Source of the DNA: Rusavskia elegans
Lineage: Eukaryota > Ascomycota > Lecanoromycetes > Teloschistales > Teloschistaceae
Assembly: GCA_011316305.1 (NCBI GenBank)
Contig: SAUG01000002.1
Coordinates: 124,001-188,000 of the forward strand
Reading direction: 5' to 3'
DNA length: 64,000 nucleotides
Shown here: piece by piece, positions 49,456 to 61,906 of the stretch
Position numbering within the stretch: the first letter of the stretch is position 1
Layout: the number at the start of each line of letters is the position of its first letter
Made by a program: the position numbers and the translations under genes
The notes under the pieces: model-generated
Seen by the model: only the letters and a program-made list of their open reading frames with translations
The model's database searches: none
What the model was told of the DNA's origin: nothing

Positions 49456-50616
49456 TCACTGCCCCTTTCTCACGGGCGGACCTTGATCAATGATAATCGC
49501 AAAAGGTAGGGATATTTGATCGGCCTCGTACGCTTTTGAAAACTCTTCGATGTCATCTATATAAGTCCGGGAAGGGTAACATAAACACAGCTTCCGTATT
49601 TTCGGCAGGCTTATTGTAGTAAAATGAAAGTATAGATCGTGACTTTCGATTTCTGAGGAGTACGAAGTAATCGAGAGTTCCTCCAATTCAGTCAAATCAT
49701 GCCCCCATTTCGAGAGCTGTGGCGGTGCATCTGTCTCCTTTCTCGTACCACTGATTGTCTTCCTAGCATCTTCCCAGCAATCGAGATCAATTTCGAGGCG
49801 ACACAACGACCTGATGGAGCATTGCCATGGGCTATCGAACAGCGCTAACCCCGTTCGAAGGGTTAGAGACGGTATCGTCGCTCCTGAGTCATGAAACGCC
49901 CGTATGAGGGTGTCGAAATTCCTTGGGTTGATGTGATTCTGAGTCTCACTTATAGCTGGGAGCATTGTCATAATCTCGCGTACAGTTGCGTCCCTAGAAG
50001 ACTCCCAGTAACCGTCCATCTTCGTCATTCCAGGTCGGAAGATAGAGCTTCTTCTGACGGTTTTCAACTCGAAGTCACTGATAGTAAGAATCTGCTGCAG
50101 GTTCGATAGTAGGTTGAGCGGGACATTTGGAGCTGTCCCGTTTGCATGGTGATTCGCTATGACCTTTCCACTCTTGTGCCAGGCGCAGTAGCGCTTCCAA
50201 GCACTGTCGTTGTCATGGGAGATTTTGGCTGATGGGCCGCCGTTTGGGCCCGAGTCATCGGACCGACTGCTCATATAATCTGCAACACACGGGGTCCGAG
50301 CTTTTTTCCATCTCCGCCTTGTCTCGAATCTTTCAAGCTGTGGACTGGTGACTACACGGACAGTGAGGACATTCTGGGCCAAATGCTTCCTTTCACATAT
50401 ATTCCGAAGGCCTCTCCAGCTATAAACGTTCGGGAGCAAAACGGTGGTCTCGTATAAGAAAGGTGTGGCGAGGTCGTACCAGAGCCTAGAGACGCTACGA
50501 AAGGATATGTACGATGGGGCCTCTTCCTTAGGATTGAAGAAATTCGGATCTTAGAGCGGATCCAGGCCGTCGCCACGGCTTGGTGGCTTATATAGTACAA
50601 ACGTGTTCGTGGGCAT
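49456..50616 (-). pseudogene. F-box-like fungal protein with in-frame stop near the N-terminus
   Basis: From an ATG at 50616 the frame runs 387 codons to 49456 but has a TAA at 50551-50553 (codon 22). After it, SFRSVSRLWYDLATPFLYET and TVLLPNVYSWRGL resemble the segment after the F-box in many fungal F-box/leucine-rich proteins; the F-box itself is not clearly seen. The rest is an uninterrupted 340-residue region ending with SLPKIRKLCLCYPS and DQGPPVRKGQ. No ATG lies between the stop and the conserved part. Either a weak intron (gtacta to cctaag, 75 bp, in frame) removes the stop, or CAA became TAA. If an intron is used this is a normal gene; I lean to a broken one, 1.7 kb from the RIPed chromovirus. 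Confidence 0.5.
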
Positions 50617-51229
50617 CCTCCGCTCACATTTCACCAGTCCGAAAATTTACGTCAAGACTTCCGCTGGCAGGTCGTATATACCAGTAGGTCGTCTGGTATC
50701 TTCGGCCTTGCTGGTGATCTTACTGGTAGCACAGCGAAGTGATGATGACCCCATTCTTGGTAGTATATGTTAAGGAAAGTTGCAAACGCTGAGGTTGATA
50801 CCTTGGGAATTGAATTTCGAAATTTTAGGGTTGCGAGAATATCGCAAAGTCTTGTTCTGCTTTTATGCATAGTAAATAGAAGATCACCCGTCATCGTTGG
50901 CAACAGAAGTACTTACACAGTCACGGCGGGTGAAGGCATAGCATGTGGCACATGAGGGTCGATATACGTCCTAGGTGTGACTCAAAATATTGGTCTGAAA
51001 GAACAGCAGGTGGGTCTGACTGTTTAAAACCAGTCCCCGTGCCACATGATACTCAATCCAGAAAGACTATGTTACATGTCATCATCTGTCATGTTACGTC
51101 ACTCGCAAAGAAGCGTTGATGATGGAAAAGGAGATGGAGAATCGATACTTGATGCACTACCGTCACGGATTTCAGATGTCAGTCATCATATGGACTGCAT
51201 TGATAATATCTATGCCGATTGAAGTGACA
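50617..51229. other. Intergenic, no supported gene
   Basis: Short frames only (an 83-codon minus-strand frame at 50652-50903 is unrecognised). Confidence 0.45.
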
Positions 51230-52111
51230 TTATGTCGTTGTGTTGAGGGAGAACCTCTCGGTATCCTGCGTGAAACCTCCAATACCCGCGGCACGGCCAT
51301 CGACTTTGGCCCACACGAAAACCTCTGAGAAATGTTCGTCCGATACCATCCTGGCGAGAGTTTTGATGACAGCCACCCGGGAATAGCCAGCTTCGATCGT
51401 CCGTGCGCTTTGCGACATAGCAATAAGCTTCCAGGTCACCTGTTGAATGCCCGTTGTGGACATACCAGAAACGACCGCAGGTAGGCCTTTTTCGCATGCT
51501 TCACCCATCGCTTTGATTGCGGTGAGGTAGACAAGCTTTTTAGGGAGGGGCTTTGCACTATAAGTGATCTTGACGTCGAAATTAATATACGACAATGATC
51601 CTGGCATTCGCTGATTGAACATCATCAGAGCGCTTGGATCCTGGGCGCTCTGGGTTTCTCCCACGGGTGGTCTCTTGGCGATATGAATTTCACCGACAAG
51701 GTTTTCCCGATACTTTAGTATGGCGATTGTCTGGCAGTATCTGTCCAAAAGAGTCATGGAGAGCAGTATATGATTGAGGCCCCAGATGATGTATTGCGTG
51801 TACAGACGAGACGGGTCTTTCCCGTAGCTTGTATGTCGAATGTAGATCCCAGTGTCACCTACGGGTGAACTCCAGTCCCTATCGAGCCATGGCTCCATAA
51901 GGGGACGGTCTGTCACTTGAACCATCATGTCGGTGGCGGTCCGGTAGATCTCGTCAGAATCGATAGGTATGTGAGAGTCGCGAAACAGTTCGACTTTGAA
52001 AGCAGCGGGTACGTTGAGATTTGCTACATTTGCTTGTCTGTGACAATTCTTGTCAGCATATGCTCAGAGAGGGCTACCAACATAAAGTGGGCTACCTTGA
52101 CAGAAGGCCAT
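51230..52111 (-). CDS. Hypothetical protein, 2 exons, 269 aa
   Basis: Not recognised. A long frame on the minus strand extends upstream in frame past its first ATG, through FKVELFRDSHIPIDSDEIYR, to a good acceptor (aaatgtag, exon starting at 52023). A 16 bp first exon (52096-52111, ATGGCCTTCTGTCAAG) with a gtagcc donor joins it in frame over a 72 bp intron. The product has no signal peptide or transmembrane segment and is mixed alpha/beta-looking: HILLSMTLLDRYCQTIAI, GSLSYINFDVKITYSAKPLP, EHFSEVFVWAKVDGRAAGIG. Frame length and the spliced start argue for a real gene. Confidence 0.6.
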
Positions 52112-53228
52112 AGGTGAATGAGCTAAGTGGATTTGCAAGAGCAAGTGAGCAAACCAGCTGTAGCGCGCAGCATCGGCTCACGATAGTCCATCGTGGTGTT
52201 GCGAACCTCTTCGCTGGCATAGCGTAAGGATTTCGCTCGTCCTTCCAACGACGTCGTCCCATCTCTGGGACGAGCTATTCTCGATATACTGTGATGAGAG
52301 TCCGGTAGCGTAGTGTGCCGGCTGAAAAAGCCACGATTAGCAGTGGGTTGCAGAGATTGCGATATCGTCGATGAGGTCGCATTGTCGCCTCAGCGCAACA
52401 AGCATTACGCGACGAGGAGGTAGGAAGCAGACGAAGAATTAAGGCTGGACTTCAGAGCGAATGAGATATTTTTCATGAGTCTCTACCGATCAAATGAATA
52501 ATTGCAAAAACCCCAACTCGATGCTGGCTGTCAGAATCGGAGTGTCAAACATCCGCATCTGCATATAATTTTCTGAGCTCTGTATGGAACAGAACCATGG
52601 GTAGCGACACTCACTAGACGCAGCCCAGAAGAGCTGATCATGGTTGCGTAAACCGAATTCGTGCTGAAACCATTGCCTTTGGCTGTTGTGGAATATTCAG
52701 CGTATCCATCGAGTGAGTGCTTCGCCCGTCGATGATTGTTAAAGGACTAGCTCCTCTGAAAGCCGAAGCTTATCCGCTACTAGACCCCGTTGAGCCTGGT
52801 AGGCTCCTACGTCATTCCTACAGATGCCTTTCCGTCTCCCCTGCCAACCTTGCAGAAAATTCTGTGTCCGTCCATATGCTTCTACATTCAGCTCTTCTTC
52901 CTTAGGCTTTCTTCGTTTATACATGCTTATAACTGCTTATACTTGAAGGTCATTCCAAGACGAAGAGAAGCGAGTCGCATGGCATGGTACTCGGGCAACA
53001 GGGAAGCGTGGATTGATCTGCTTGAGCATGGATATAAAGCTAGCCGTCTCGCGAGCCAGCCCACCTTTCCAGAAGCAACATCAATTGGACAATGAACTAG
53101 ACGATTGGCTACCAGGTAACGTCCTGCCAACTTGTCCTCGGCTGTCTCGTGATTCGGCTGCGCTGAAAGGTTTCCTGGTTGGCGATGTTTGCCCGACGAA
53201 GCTGAATCGATTGGCTCCACACCTTTGA
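52112..53228. other. Intergenic, possibly 5' exon(s) of the next gene
   Basis: Overlapping short frames on both strands (for example 52790-53095 plus). A TGA directly precedes the next ATG at 53229, so if that gene has more N-terminal sequence it must come from an exon in this stretch. None was identified. Confidence 0.4.
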
Positions 53229-54005
53229 ATGTGCTCTGCACACTCTCATACCAACATTCCGCCTTTACACAACCACGCAGTACACAATCGTACCATCGTA
53301 CTGACAGAGGATCCTGGTCTGCACTTGGTCTGGGAGACTGGTCGTATATTCATCAAGCCGCTGCCGACGTACCTCCTCTCGTATACTTTCTGGCTTCGTT
53401 ATCTGCTCAACGACGAATCTGGCCACGACAAGAAGCTTATAACACAGGCATCACTAGGCCTGCTAAGATCGTATCACTACTGTCTTCGTCACGAAAGCGA
53501 TCTCCGTATTGCTCAACAGCCCCATCTCGACCTCATTCCACCTGGGGTAACAAGGATGCAATGGTGTGAATTCTCCTCGTCTTTTAATGCCATCAGCAAT
53601 AGTGAAGTAGCTCCACGTTACCATTATGGCAAGCTGCAGCATTCGCGCCTTCACTGGCTTGTGCGAATCCATCTGCGAGAATTGAATTATTACTACATCG
53701 ATGGACGCTACGGCGACTCATTCGCCCGGTATTATGGGCCATTGCTGTTTCTATTCGGTATCCTTTCCGTGTTACTCAGTGCGATGCAGGTGGGAATGGC
53801 TGTCGAACAGCTACAATCGCGCAATTGGATAGCTTTTTGGGCTGTCTCTCGCTGGTTTAGTGTCACCAGTCTCGTGTTGTGTGCACTGGCTGCGTTCTAC
53901 CTGGCAGCCTCATTCTTGATCAAGTCGATGGACGAGCTGTTGTGGGCGGCGAGGGCACAGTATCGCGCGAGGCCAAGGTCAAAGACCGAGATGACTTCAG
54001 CTTGA
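53229..54005 (+). CDS. Fungal two-transmembrane protein of the HLVW/GRIFIKPLP family
   Basis: An intronless 258-residue frame. Conserved stretches known from many filamentous fungi, including proteins of the hrmA-associated subtelomeric clusters of Aspergillus (from memory): LHLVWETGRIFIKPLPTYLL (31-50), LGLLRSYHYCLRHESDLRIA, LHWLVRIHLRELNYYY, then YGDSFARYYGPLLFLFGILS. Two hydrophobic segments near the C-terminus, YGPLLFLFGILSVLLSAMQV and SVTSLVLCALAAFYLAASFL, flank a short loop, so it is an integral membrane protein. The N-terminus may be incomplete because a stop directly precedes the ATG. Molecular function unknown. Confidence 0.75.
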   Translation: MCSAHSHTNIPPLHNHAVHNRTIVLTEDPGLHLVWETGRIFIKPLPTYLLSYTFWLRYLLNDESGHDKKLITQASLGLLRSYHYCLRHESDLRIAQQPHLDLIPPGVTRMQWCEFSSSFNAISNSEVAPRYHYGKLQHSRLHWLVRIHLRELNYYYIDGRYGDSFARYYGPLLFLFGILSVLLSAMQVGMAVEQLQSRNWIAFWAVSRWFSVTSLVLCALAAFYLAASFLIKSMDELLWAARAQYRARPRSKTEMTSA

Positions 54006-55493
54006 ATTCCAGAAACTTGACATATTGCCTGGAACGATTTTGAATGGTACCATATTTGGAAGCTCATTCCGTACGCTCGATACGCCAAAGACAGCACGCC
54101 AGAAAAGCCCACACTTCTCAGCGATATCTGGTCCCGCAATTCCATGAGTCAATACGATAGCATACATATCAGCGGCAAGGACATCTTACCATAGCAACCC
54201 AGCCTCCTATCCTGTCGACTGTTCATACGCCCATCTCCACTTCGGGTCTTTACGCTCGCACGCTTTTCAGCTCCTGAGTGATCTGTCTTGAGGAGTAGCG
54301 GCTCGTGCCACGGGTGGATGAATGGACAAATCTGACGTATCGTTGTCACATAATCCTTTGGGATTTCCTGCAGATTGGACTTTGGCACAGAGATTAAAAT
54401 CCTCCACCCTGGTGGGTGACTACTCGTGACTAGATCAATAGGGCATCAGCCTCGAATACTAGTACTCCTTGGACAGAATTAGGCAACATCTATCCCTGTA
54501 TCCCCTCCCACATGTTCAAGGGTCTGGCTCTTCTGAAGGGATGAACAATAGGGTGGGGCCCAGTGTAGCGGCAATTGGCCCTTGATTGATTTGACTAGTC
54601 GTCGCCAAGGGAGAAGACAGCCGCGACATGGAGTAGCCTCAACATCCATGCGTTCCTACACGTCTTCGATTGGGAAATATCAGTACGAGCTTGGAAGCAA
54701 ATCATCGAGATCCTGTCTCGGGGGAGCCCGAGGCTGGACCTCAGGAATATGGCCCTGATGTCTCCTGGGCTCTACTCTTAAGGTAAACGCAGCTGAGTAC
54801 TCTCCGTTGACCAAGTGAACAATGTGATATTGGCTATCTGCCGATTCGAGGTTCGACTTTTTCCAGACTGACCTCTGTAAGTTTTGTCAAGCTGCGTTAG
54901 TGCTTACGGGCACCTTCGACGCCACGCCAAAACGCCCAATGCATGTCAGCCTTCCTCTGCCCTACGACTTCTTTTTCAATGCCCTTGACTTTTCCGCCTT
55001 GCCAGGCTGGCATCTGGTAGTGTGGTCAGGCTCCGCCCTACGCCGCCTTACTCCGAGCACATCTCCACGGGATGAAGAATATATTGTTGTTCGGTTCAAA
55101 CTTGGTGTCCCGTTCAAATGATTGCTATCACAATGATAGGTAGGAGTACTCTAAAAGACTGATGCGCACATTCTTGAATTGAATGTACTATTCGATTCAT
55201 GCGTGTGGGCTTCATGGTTGTTTCTTCACGCCAAGATTCTTGGGCTGTGTGAACGGGACAAGATTGCCCAATGAATAGGCTGAAGCCCCACCAACCATTT
55301 CTATCCTCATCTCACCTATTCATTTGCAGCGTTTTCTGATTGCCGGATTATTTCGAAATCCGGGGGAACCTTTTTCAGAGCTGCAAAAAGTGTCAGCATC
55401 TACAATATCTGGACCCCCACCCACACCAGGCTGAACCATCTCGAGTATCTACGATTGCAAACCTTTCTTACGCTGTGTACATAGACTACGACG
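54006..55493. other. Intergenic, no supported gene
   Basis: Scattered 60-82 codon frames on both strands without recognisable features. Confidence 0.45.
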
Positions 55494-55742
55494 ATGATCA
55501 GATTGAATGATACCGGGAGTCTTGCTATCTTTCTGGTCATTGCTCTTCTTCTATCAGGCTTCTCTCTTGGATATGTCACTATTTCATGGCACGAACCAAC
55601 CACATTGACCAGGATCTGCGGGCTGCTACTTATCCTTGTTGGTGTGGCTTCCATCGTTCGGAACTATTGTGTCCCTTTGCAAGGGGAGTCTTCAAGCCAG
55701 GGTCAGCTCGTAACGCCCCTCAAGTTTTTGTGCCTGCTCTAA
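55494..55742 (+). CDS. Possible small two-transmembrane protein, 82 aa
   Basis: An ATG-started frame with two hydrophobic segments: LAIFLVIALLLSGFSLGYVT (about 10-29) and LTRICGLLLILVGVASIV (about 38-55). Short, unrecognised and without relatives in the window; small fungal membrane proteins of this kind exist. Low certainty. Confidence 0.3.
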   Translation: MIRLNDTGSLAIFLVIALLLSGFSLGYVTISWHEPTTLTRICGLLLILVGVASIVRNYCVPLQGESSSQGQLVTPLKFLCLL

Positions 55743-57285
55743 AAGCTGATTCAACTCTCTTGGTCAGATCTCGACCAAGTCTAGCCAGCAAGAACCACAA
55801 TGCAGAGTCTCGAATGTTCCAGAAGTCTAGTTCGTCGGGAAGTAGACTCGATCCTATCCTATCCGGGCTCGTAGCAGGATGAGGTCGACAAGGATGCTGC
55901 TTAGCGACCGTGATAATCCGAAGCATGCTACTCCTCACCTACACGCACCCTTCTCGCTGGTACCTGGCTGCAACTGCAAACAAGAGGACTAGATAATAGA
56001 CTGTGAAAGAGCGCTTGAACACCACGAAACTGCAGTGATCCTGAAGATCGTTCGAGAGGTCTTACATGGTCAAGTGACTAGTCACAAGATGCAAGGGTCA
56101 AGGTCTTGGTACGGGAACACCTACAGATGGCTGCGAATGCATCGACGAGTATATCCCTCTCGAGCAAGCCATGGTTGTCCGAGACTGGCCTTTCGAATGG
56201 TAAACCCCACAGCTTGATTTTACCTGTCAATTTGGTACCACTTCCACAAACGGAAGGAATGACATCCTATCGACTTAACAAGTGCTCCACGCCACCGGAC
56301 TGCATACCTCAAAGCCAGACGTCGACAGTGCTCCAGACTTCGGCTTCTCCTCAGCCTGCCATCTACTCGGCAAGCGGTCTCTACAGAGGCAAGAGCAAGT
56401 TCCAGTTGTCCAGGGTGTCACCATAAGCCACCGCAAGGCTTGGGGCATCACGGTATCTAGCGAGGCCATGTGTCATCAATCGACAGCCTCGTCTGCGTAG
56501 CCACGCATAACCTTTAAGATCTGACTGGCCCAGAAGATCTACACGACGACTTAGCTGGAAAGATTGCATGGGTACCTTGGCCGCACGACGGATCAAAAGT
56601 CATCTCATGCTGTTGCGGGAAAGGGGATACCCACTGCGATGAAGGAGGCCTGGAATCCCGAAAAGACTTCCTCTGCTGATGGTGAAGGCTTCCATCTTAT
56701 GCCTGAAGCAAGATGGGCGCTTTGTCCCCAGCGCCAGGCAATATAGATAGGCTGTATGTTGCAGTCTTCTTGACCGATGCTATGGCGGAGATGATCATCC
56801 AGCTTGAGCAAGTGGTTGTCGATCGGATCGTTTATAGTGGGACTGAACTGATGAGTCAGAAAGCGAATCAGGGGTTTGAGGGATGTGGAGATCCGGTGGG
56901 ATTTTGGGCGACTTAATTGATCATTTGAAGATGGCGCTTTGAGACTGGTAGCAGTATCAGAGGATCATCAGTAACATTCAGATTTATAATTGATGAAGTT
57001 ATCCTAGTCTGGGAGTCGAGGTATCGATTTGCATGCCAACTCTCGGACACAGGAGTGGAGACGGCTCGAAGAAGCTTAGCTTCGGGATATTCTCGGGGGC
57101 TTCCACCTGGCCGTTCCGTCATCTGAGCCATGGGTAATTGAAGTGGGCCCAGTGGGCCCAGTGGCCTGTCCCATTTTTCCTCAACAACGCAGCATCTTGC
57201 TGCCGCAGTGCTCAAAAGCCTATCGTGGACTATCCTTCCTTTGCGTTGCCCGCATTCTCTCCGGTACTGATTCATCCACCGTGAC
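55743..57285. other. Intergenic, no supported gene
   Basis: Many overlapping 60-124 codon frames on both strands, typical of non-coding DNA with balanced composition. None recognised. Confidence 0.45.
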
Positions 57286-58161
57286 ATGCGTCTCCTTAAA
57301 GTATCTTCCTCGCTTCAACTCTTCCGTCCCTTCCGCCCCATCTTTACGCCGAAAGCATGCCGGCTCCACACAAAAGTGTTCAGTCCTGGATCGATCACTG
57401 AAACCCTCAGGAAGCAGCCCGAGTCCTTGTCTTCGTTGAATCACATTGTCATTGGTCAGGCGCGCCAACTGATAGAAGGTGAACATATCTATCATCTTCC
57501 AGATCCTTGGGACTTGTCACACGTGTTGCAATCACTCGAAACGATTCCTAGTGTTTCGAGGATTACTGTCGATATAAACCATGTCAAATATCACAAGGCC
57601 ACCGCGAACACCGAGAAGCAGTGGATATGGGACGAAGATGCTGTTGGTGTTCCACTAGACGAAGCAGGATTTGAGGACTTCGAAGCTACGGATCTTTGTC
57701 ACTGGTCTTCAGAAAAGTGGCCGAAATTCATTGTCCAATATCTTCCTGCCCAATACTGGCTACAACAAGCTAGATGTTATGTTGGAGATCCGAAAGGGTG
57801 GGACAGCTTCATTCGCAAGCACCAAAACAACCCGGAATTTCAAAGCTTCGCTTTCACCGCAGACTTTGACAGCCGTGATCTCCGAAAGCTCGAGGGTGGG
57901 GGAGACTATGTGGATCTTGGACCCTACGGAGCAGGCGAATACCTCTGCGGTTTGACCCTCTTGAGTAATCAATTTGCACATGCTATGGAAGCCAATACCC
58001 CTTTCCTAGAGAGACACCCTGGCTGTTGGCGATTCGATCTATACGACCAGTTGAGGCACAGGGGCGTTTCGAACCACCTAGATCTTGATGATCTGAAGTT
58101 CTCTGAATTTTTAAACTCGATAGATGGTGGAAATCCGCGCAAAACGAACGGTCCATCTTGA
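57286..58161 (+). CDS. Hypothetical protein, 291 aa, possibly mitochondrial
   Basis: An intronless ATG-started frame, not recognised. The first 33 residues are rich in Arg, Lys, Leu and Ser and lack acidic residues (MRLLKVSSSLQLFRPFRPIF), which looks like a mitochondrial targeting presequence. The remainder is hydrophilic and aromatic-rich (HLPDPWDLSHVLQSLETIPS, DEDAVGVPLDEAGFEDFEAT, LPAQYWLQQARCYVGDPKGW, YVDLGPYGAGEYLCGLTLLS). The length and high aromatic content favour a real gene over chance. Competing frames on the other strand are much shorter. Confidence 0.6.
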   Translation: MRLLKVSSSLQLFRPFRPIFTPKACRLHTKVFSPGSITETLRKQPESLSSLNHIVIGQARQLIEGEHIYHLPDPWDLSHVLQSLETIPSVSRITVDINHVKYHKATANTEKQWIWDEDAVGVPLDEAGFEDFEATDLCHWSSEKWPKFIVQYLPAQYWLQQARCYVGDPKGWDSFIRKHQNNPEFQSFAFTADFDSRDLRKLEGGGDYVDLGPYGAGEYLCGLTLLSNQFAHAMEANTPFLERHPGCWRFDLYDQLRHRGVSNHLDLDDLKFSEFLNSIDGGNPRKTNGPS

Positions 58162-58676
58162 GGAAAGGGCTTCAAGGGAGGACGGTGGTGTTGTCTATAC
58201 AGACCTTTACGATTGGCCATACAATGAGGTGTACTATACGTGTAGAACAATTCCTCTCAGCTCTTCAGGGAAAGGAGTGGCTGGGTCCAGATAACCAGGA
58301 ACATAGCGCCACTTTCGAGTAAGCTTGTAGTTTGGTCAATCGATGATCTTAAATCCTATTGCTGCTAAGTAGAAGTCGCGAACAAAAATACAGCTTTGGT
58401 AATGTAGAAATACGATTTCAGGTTTCCGACGTGCTGCCTGACACTAGGTCGCGTGGGCAGGCTCTCTGTTGTAGTGCAATGTAAAGTTATCCAGGAGCTC
58501 GCAAGTGAAACATCGACACCCATTTAGGCAAGGAGTGTATCGCATCTTGACGTATACTTTGGTAAGGTCATCGTCGTACTTACAGTCATCGAGTGTGTTC
58601 TGTGTGAGCAGCGTCAGAGGCTGTCCCTGGCCAGTGATCTCACCATTTCCAGGAATCCGATGATTACAGGACGCTA
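58162..58676. other. Intergenic between convergent genes
   Basis: No gene seen; 3' flanks of the neighbours. Confidence 0.5.
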
Positions 58677-59829
58677 TCAACGTTCAGGTCGGTCCGAGAG
58701 AATCACTTCGATACGTGCTGCAGAACCAATACCTGAAGCCTTTCCAGCGAGGGGGACACTGCCGCGCATGCACATCCCGTAGATCGCTGATACCGCTTCC
58801 CATATGGTATACCATGATGAGTAACTCAAGCCTCTGGTCTGGTCTTTGATGGTGGCAAAGCATTCTTGATGTCCTACGAATCCAATTGTTGTCAACCCTA
58901 TTCCATCCCACAGTGCATCAGGTAGTCGCCATCCATAAGAGAGAAATGCATGAAATAAGGGATACTTACCGTCACTGAATACAGTCGGCAGAGCGGCTTC
59001 AACCTGCAAAACATCACTTGGTCCAAATAGCTCCATCCGTGACGTCGCAAACATAGTGTTCACAACCGTGTTACAGGTAAAGGGCCGAGGAGCGTGACGA
59101 GGTAGACAGTGTACATTCCCCGGGAAATTCGTCTGCATCACAACAGCAAGTTCGTTGTCGCCTCCTGAGTCGTTGTCAGATTCAGATGCCTACACAGTCG
59201 TTGATGTATTGCTTTCCCGACCCTACCTATATCAATCGCGAATCCACCCAGGTTTTCATCACCGGTGACGCACTTATCGTATACGAGTTCGGCAGCTTGC
59301 GAAATCTCCAATAGGCTTGCATGGGCCTGTTCAGCTGATCCGATCAGGTAAACCTGCACACTACAGACCCGGTCCGCTGCAATAAACACAGACAGGTCAG
59401 TGAAGTCCTCGGTCCAGTCCTTCATTTAGAGTACTAACGGCTGAGCCACCTATACGGAAGCCTCATATTCGACGCTAGACCAGCAGGTGTATACCGCAAG
59501 CCAAAGCTCAGCTGCTTGTCCGTTTTTGGTATCAGGCGTAATGCATTCATGCAGCTTCGTGAGTTCATGTGGTAACCGTATCTCCAGCCGTTGCAGTCTG
59601 CGCGTAGCTCGTTATTGCCGCTGGCCATATTGACGGCCATCGTTGAGGTGTTCGACAAGAGCTCCGTCAGATTTAACCTCACGGTGTTGTCGTAGAGCGG
59701 TGGCTGGTCTTGATTGGTTCGGGACTGTTCGGGTGACAGTACTTCAGAAGGTGCTACCACCGCCACTGAGATAGATGAGATATAGACTAGTACGCCGAGC
59801 ATGATACATAGACTGCATAGTCTGTACAT
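58677..59829 (-). CDS. Secreted protein with two tandem four-cysteine domains, 4 exons
   Basis: Exons on the minus strand: 59439-59829, 59227-59376, 58970-59164, 58677-58873; introns of 62, 62 and 96 bp, all phase 1, with donors gttagt, gtaggg and gtaagt. The product is 310 residues with a signal peptide (MYRLCSLCIMLGVLVYISSI, cleavage near VVA). Domain 1 has Cys79, Cys93, Cys135 and Cys166, then GGFAIDIG; domain 2 has Cys200, Cys211, Cys250 and Cys280. Each has LP before the third Cys. The second intron fuses what otherwise look like two separate reading frames: without it domain 1 would stop at 59138. The domains resemble those of 22421-23433 and 61907-62404. Likely an extracellular disulphide-bonded protein; possible effector, function unknown. 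Exact donor of intron 1 is my best fit. Confidence 0.7.
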
Positions 59830-61906
59830 GGCTTCCAAATCGTGTCCTAAATCGTTCATATCTTGCATCTGTCTTGCTTTAATGGCCGAATATTTATCCC
59901 ACTGCCGTGGTATTTGCGCCTGGCGACTCGCGCATTTACAAGTCAACGGCGCATATGTAGCGTGGTTGCATGGCTCATGCTCCGCGATCCATTGTCGTGG
60001 ACACTGATGTCGGGTGAGTATGTATTTGTAGGTTCTATGCCAAGGGTCTCCAGAAACAGGTAAAGAGTTGTAGATATGGTTTGTGATCCGTATAGAAGAT
60101 AGAGACCTGCCTGACAGCATTGGCAGCAACGATTCGAGATGGTGATGAATGAAATGAAACCAGTGGGTATGGAAAGAAAACCTAATGTAACCTACCACTA
60201 GAGCGAGTAGGCATCAGGCTTATCGCTAAGCTCGCACCCGATTAGTAATGAGGCAGGGGTAAAAATTCTTCAGGACGGGCATTGGCGCATTATTTGAATC
60301 TCTTTTGCTTGGTGGAAATAAGAAAGAGCCCCAGAAGAAATTATGTAATCTCACCGTCTTCTTCGCCATTTCTGGTGCGCACAGTCGCCATTGTCGTTTG
60401 GTCCAATATGCCTGCCTATCTTGTAACCACCCTCCAAGTACCCATTCTTTGAAACAGTCCTAATTGAAGGCGTGATTGTGCTTGTCCCGAATTCTTTCTA
60501 GGGCATCGACAATCATTGGTTCGATGATATTGATGGCATTGTCATCGTTTTCGCACTCCCAGCTTTCAGGCACCCAATTATCGTAGTCAGGCTCAAGACT
60601 CTCTTTGATTCTGATCAGCCGTGGCTGACATTTTACTGTCAGTCCCGCCCTGCGGAAGACCTTTTGCCTCCTCCGAAAATTGGCGTTCGAGCTCCCGCCT
60701 CGTGATTTCATTCCAGCTTTGGCATTAATTCAGAGCGGGTAGAGGACCAAATCCTACGATAGCGAGGCTGTTTGCTGAGAGATCATTCGCTGGTGGTTCC
60801 TCGTGAACCGAGGCCTCGCCATCTTCACGGCTCACAGCAAGTACAGCAATCACTCGCTTGGCATTAGCGACAGACACTTTGCAAAGCTGGTCAAAACCTC
60901 CATAGGACCGTGGCAAGACTCTTTTCCATGAAGTTGAGAAGAGCGGCCAGCCATGTATACGGAGGAGGTGACGTTGGTAGGTAACGTTTGCAGGAGGCGT
61001 GTATAGTGTTAGTTGTTCAGGCGAGTTGAAGCTATGACGTAAGATACTGAGCCCCCTGTCAGGACGCAGTCTACGCCTATGCGGCGTAAATATGATACTT
61101 CTTCTAGGCTCTCAAGCCTTGCTACCGGTCGTTTCGGAGTATCGATCTCCACTCACTCGACAACACGATAGAATCAAGATAGTTGCTTGCGACTTTACTC
61201 AGCCGAAGAAAATCAGAACTCGATGCCAGAGAGCGCAACCGCAAGCGTCGACATTGACGCAAGGTGGTTAGCATCGAACTTACGGCAGTCGCTGCAATAT
61301 TGCTGGTACACAGACAGCAAGTCACGCCTCAGGCATCCCAAAGTAATCATTCAACGCTTTACTGGTTTGCATATACATGAATTGTCTCTATATGCATGGA
61401 GTCCTTTTTGAAGACCGGTCCAAATCTTACAATTGCACCTAACTACCTTCCAGCACTGGAGTTCGGACACTGTAGTATGTCACGAGTAGGTTGCTGAGAA
61501 GCTTCTAGTCTGTATCTGCATTAATGCGCAATTTCTCAATGGCTCAAAGGTGTTGTGCCATGACCTTGAAGCCCGCAGAAGGATCAAAGATCGGGATATC
61601 AGGTACCGGAAAGCACGAATGACAGTTTTCTAATAGGTACTAGACGTTTCGCTCTACAGCGATATGTTGTCTAGCGCTCTAGTCATATTTCACAAAGCAG
61701 GCCTCCAGCAAGATTTTACAACAGCTACCTAGCCCCTATACGCGCTTCCGCTGTCATAGCGCACGCGCATGTCGAGATGCGCTTCAGAAATTCGCGAACG
61801 CTTGATTGCATATAGCTTCATCAGAAGTCCCCAGAGGGCAGGTATCATACACTACATCACATGCTAGAACCTGGACAAAGCTCGACTACCACGATCGACA
61901 CATATA
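59830..61906. other. Intergenic, weak ORFs
   Basis: The reading frame of the two-domain gene stays open upstream to 60198, but the signal peptide fixes the start at 59829. Two minus-strand frames (60725-60916 and 60460-60711; the second has a basic start and an acidic tail) could be exons of one small gene, but I could not join them with consensus splice sites. Nothing else seen. Confidence 0.4.

Noticed and set aside
52790..53095. 101-codon frame as a separate gene upstream of 53229
   Set aside because: Overlapped by frames on the other strand and by a shifted frame; at best it contributes an unrecognised 5' exon.
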